From JACJYC01 sp964558465 (GTDB lineage: Bacteria > Bacteroidota > Bacteroidia > Chitinophagales > Saprospiraceae): a DNA stretch of 16,213 nucleotides. Below the pieces are notes generated by a model. The model saw only the letters and a list, made by a program, of their open reading frames with translations, was not told the DNA's origin and searched no databases. This document shows, piece by piece, positions 14,328 through 16,213 of the stretch (positions within the stretch are counted from its first letter, which is position 1; each line of letters begins with the position of its first letter). The stretch spans positions 1 through 16,213 of the forward strand of contig CAZLEF010000117.1 in NCBI GenBank assembly GCA_964558465.1, written 5' to 3'. Made by a program: the position numbers and the translations under genes.

Positions 14328-15456
14328 TCTCCGCCAGAAACTTCTCCAATTCCACCTTCACTTCATCTTCTTTTTCAACCTCCATTTTCGCTTTCACCAT
14401 TTTCAGCGCCTTTTCCTTTTTACCCTGCCGGATATAAGCCTGCGCCAGGGGTTTGATATACAGCAGGTTGGGGTATTTCCGGAAAAAATATTCAAAATAA
14501 AGAACGGCGTCTTTAACCCGGTTTTGAGTCATTAAATTTTCGCCGGACCGGATCAGTGCGCCGTGATTGGGATAAGTGACGCCGTACTGGAACGCGGTTT
14601 TTTCATCCGCCAGAAAGGTGTCGAATTTTTTCAGCGCTTTTTTCATTTTTTCCTGCAGGATCAGCGAATCCAGGAAAACGGAAACCGGCTTTTTATTGAC
14701 GTTTAATGGTTTTTTGCCGGCCAGGACTTTTTTTAAGTAATGGGTGGAATGGATAATGTACAGGTTTTCGCCGGTCTTTTCATCTTGCCTGGAATTGGAA
14801 AAAATGCCCACCAACTGCCCTTCATCGTCAAATACCGGCGATCCGCTGGCGCCGCCCAGGAAGGCTTTGCCCAGGCCGTCCAGCTTTACAAAAAAAATAT
14901 CTCCTTCTTTTTGCAAGACCTCCCCACGGGCTTTCAGGGTCTGATCAAAGCGATAGGGGTTGCCGGTCATCAGGATCTTATCGCCAACCTCAACCGCCTT
15001 TTTGCTCAGTTTCAGAGGGTAAAGATTGGGTGAAACCGATCGGGTGGTGAACACGAGCCAGTCGCGCTGGAGCACGCCGTTGTCCCAGCCATCCCAGAGC
15101 GGTTCCGAAGGGTCTTCGTTGACCAACCGGCCAATGACCGCTGAATCTGCGGGGTTGCCTTTGGGGTACATCTTCCAGCGCCCGAGCTGACTGTTGACTT
15201 CCACAAACCGCGTGCTTTTGTTGCGGGCCACCCAGAGGACGTGTTTGACCGTGATGGCCAGGATTTCAGCGCCGGTGTCCAGCAGAAATCCCGTGCCGGC
15301 GTAGGTGATGGTGGGGTCCTCGTAGCGGTCGCCGTTTTGGTACATCACATCGTTGACCAGGGCGATCTGCGGCCATTCTTCCATGGGTTTTTGCGCCCAG
15401 TTTTCCGGTGATTGGGAGAGGGCTGCCAGGGGGAGAAAGAGGGGGAGGATTTTCAT
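14317..15456 (-). CDS. Exported trypsin-fold serine protease with C-terminal helical repeats
   Basis: A 379-residue protein from ATG 15456 (MKILPLFLPLAALSQS, a short signal peptide). The frame opens upstream to 15546, but those 30 residues are Pro/Asn/Gln-rich and encoded by a 10-bp tandem repeat, so I reject them. The chymotrypsin triad is complete: H72 in AITVKHVLW, D132 in LQRDWLVF, and S204 in GGASGSPVF. GTGFLL (54-59) and GNP (165-167) also fit the HtrA/V8-like core. No PDZ domain is visible. Instead, residues about 260-379 are Lys-rich helices with TPR-like features (AVLYFEYFFRKYPN, PLAQAYIRQGKKEKALKM). There is no T9SS domain, so it is probably periplasmic or uses another export route. 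The gene converges on lysA with an 11-base overlap. Its leader carries two tandem repeats. Confidence 0.87.
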   Translation of the reverse strand: MKILPLFLPLAALSQSPENWAQKPMEEWPQIALVNDVMYQNGDRYEDPTITYAGTGFLLDTGAEILAITVKHVLWVARNKSTRFVEVNSQLGRWKMYPKGNPADSAVIGRLVNEDPSEPLWDGWDNGVLQRDWLVFTTRSVSPNLYPLKLSKKAVEVGDKILMTGNPYRFDQTLKARGEVLQKEGDIFFVKLDGLGKAFLGGASGSPVFDDEGQLVGIFSNSRQDEKTGENLYIIHSTHYLKKVLAGKKPLNVNKKPVSVFLDSLILQEKMKKALKKFDTFLADEKTAFQYGVTYPNHGALIRSGENLMTQNRVKDAVLYFEYFFRKYPNLLYIKPLAQAYIRQGKKEKALKMVKAKMEVEKEDEVKVELEKFLAEISG

Positions 15457-15458
15457 GG

Positions 15459-15498
15459 TTTGGAATTGTTTGGAGTTGTTTGGAGTTGTTTGGGGTTG
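15459..15498. repeat. 10-bp tandem repeat abutting the protease start
   Basis: Four copies of a 10-bp unit in the order TTTGGAATTG, TTTGGAGTTG, TTTGGAGTTG, TTTGGGGTTG. On the protease strand this is CAACTCCAAA repeated, ending two bases before the ATG. It occupies the place where a ribosome binding region would be. Confidence 0.85.
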
Positions 15499-15570
15499 TT
15501 CCGCCCGTCGTAGCCGCTTAAACGGCGAAGGAGGGTTTGGTTCCATGAACCTTTGGAGGGGTTCTCAATT

Positions 15571-15657
15571 CCTCCGCGCCTTCTGCGCGGCACGCAGTTC
15601 CTCCACGCCTGTGGCGTGGCGCGCACTTCCTCCACGCCTGTGGCGTGGCGCGCACTT
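15571..15657. repeat. Three tandem 29-bp hairpin units
   Basis: Units run 15571-15599, 15600-15628 and 15629-15657. Units 2 and 3 are identical; unit 1 diverges. Each contains a small hairpin, CCACGCC-TGT-GGCGTGG in units 2 and 3 and CCGCGCC-TTC-TGCGCGG in unit 1, followed by CACGCAGTT or CGCGCACTT. CTCAATT flanks the array on both sides (15564-15570 and 15667-15673). There are no spacers, so it is not CRISPR. The hairpin core is shared with the repeats at 814-830 and 7483-7499. The DNA between this array and the 10-bp repeat has only a short inverted pair, GCCG/CGGC (15513-15526). Confidence 0.85.
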
Positions 15658-15696
15658 CCTCAGTTCCTCAATTCAGGGTTTGGGGTTATTGGGCAT

Positions 15697-15704
15697 CAAA
15701 TATA
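15697..15704 (-). promoter_or_regulatory. Possible -7 box for the protease gene
   Basis: The minus strand reads TATATTTG, matching TAnnTTTG. It would give a leader of about 230 bases covering both tandem repeats. No good -33 box is present at the expected spacing. Confidence 0.3.
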
Positions 15705-15798
15705 GGATGATCGGATGAGCGTAAAGAGAAAAGGCCGTAAAAGAACGTAAAGGAAATGTAAAAGGTTGGGAGCGTTGCACTATTTAATATTAGAAAAC

Positions 15799-16076
15799 AT
15801 GAGTCATCTCGAATTTTTTGCTCCTGAATTCATCATTCCCATTTTTTTGATTGATGATCGACGATTACATGATTGATGATTGTTGATGTTTTCTCCCGTT
15901 GCCACAACGACCGCCGTCCTTTTCAAACAGCCGTTTCTCAGACGGCTACTTTTCCGAAGGTACATAGCTCCAAGGGTCCAAAGATCCAAAGGCCCCTTGG
16001 AGAACCTCTTTGGGACAGGTAGATCCTTAAAGTTCATCCCGAATCCTGGACTATGCCAAAATTCGGGATGACTCAT
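15799..16076. mobile_element. MITE-like element with 20-bp terminal inverted repeats
   Basis: ATGAGTCATCTCGAATTTT at 15799 is mirrored by AAAATTCGGGATGACTCAT ending at 16076, one mismatch in 19 positions. Inside are short direct repeats GATTGATGAT (15851-15860 and 15872-15881), a 9-bp hairpin CTCCAAGGG/CCCTTGGAG (15968-15976 and 15994-16002), and an 11-bp hairpin TCATCCCGAAT/ATTCGGGATGA (16034-16044 and 16061-16071) that reuses the right terminal repeat. The element is 278 bases with no transposase. No target-site duplication is evident (left flank GAAAAC, right flank ATATGT). The minus-strand frame across it starts inside the terminal repeat and is not a gene. Confidence 0.55.
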
Positions 16077-16213
16077 ATATGTTAAAATTGAAGCAGGGTG
16101 ACTTGTCGAAGTCGAAGGCCAACCTCCGCCTGGTGTAGTCGGTCGCTTCGCTTGAGGGATCCTGGGGTTGTGTAAAGAGTGACTAGGCCTATGAAAGGAT
16201 GAGCGAGAAAAGT
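16077..16213. other. Intergenic end of window, no gene seen
   Basis: No protein-like frame on either strand. It contains GTCGAAGTCGAAGG and a TCGGTCGCTTCGCTTGAG stretch, words that resemble the repeat-type intergenic DNA at 3884-3907, but no clear fold or promoter was found. Confidence 0.45.

Noticed and set aside
15571..15657. Possible CRISPR array
   Set aside because: The 29-bp units are directly adjacent with no unique spacers, and no cas genes are present.
15804..16076. 90-residue minus-strand frame
   Set aside because: It begins inside the terminal inverted repeat and its translation shows no protein-like pattern; the DNA is structured repeat.

Overview
The window reads as chromosomal DNA of a Bacteroidota bacterium, most likely a Saprospiraceae-type organism. 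Several signs agree. Two large secreted proteins end in type IX secretion (T9SS) type A sorting domains with a YPNP/FPNP start. PKD domains and dockerin-like Ca loops are present. A lipobox amidohydrolase and an Asp-box propeller protein of Bacteroidota type are present. Several genes are preceded by the Bacteroidota sigma -7 box TAnnTTTG. There are no rRNA, tRNA or CRISPR features.

Layout. Bases 1-1600 are visibly AT-rich and look accessory: a C-terminal gene remnant (80-238), a possible small basic protein on the minus strand (431-622), a decayed copy of a dispersed hairpin repeat (734-856), and a complete HEPN/MNT toxin-antitoxin pair (mntA 903-1211, hepT 1192-1542). From 1672 the DNA is GC-richer and core-like. 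A lipoprotein amidohydrolase is followed with no gap by a small one-TM protein (1672-3864). Then come an intergenic repeat island and a 1027-residue secreted Asp-box/VPS10-type propeller protein (4052-7135) with a good terminator.

Bases 7136-7567 hold a short minus-strand ORF for a possible 42-residue membrane peptide, a second copy of the dispersed hairpin repeat with a perfect 22-bp stem, and a minus-strand terminator. The minus-strand block 7568-11385 is probably one operon from a strong promoter at 11416-11444. It encodes first a 365-residue dockerin-loop/cohesin-like/T9SS protein, then an 884-residue protein with one PKD, seven tandem Kazal-like six-cysteine modules, three PKDs and a T9SS signal. 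The second protein is the most unusual object in the window.

The plus strand then carries a 470-residue all-helical protein of unknown function (11630-13042) and lysA, diaminopimelate decarboxylase (13086-14327). lysA overlaps by 11 bp, tail to tail, a minus-strand secreted trypsin-fold protease (14317-15456). The protease leader contains a 10-bp tandem repeat against its start codon and a 29-bp hairpin tandem array. The last 760 bases have no convincing gene but contain a MITE-like element (15799-16076) with 20-bp terminal inverted repeats.

Functionally, most of the window is envelope and secretion biology: exported hydrolase, exported propeller, T9SS-exported adhesin or inhibitor-like proteins and an exported protease. 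One housekeeping enzyme and one mobile defence/addiction module accompany them. Starts were moved inward from the longest open frame for four genes (10222, 11630, 13086, 15456) because ATG and, for the exported proteins, a signal peptide lie there.
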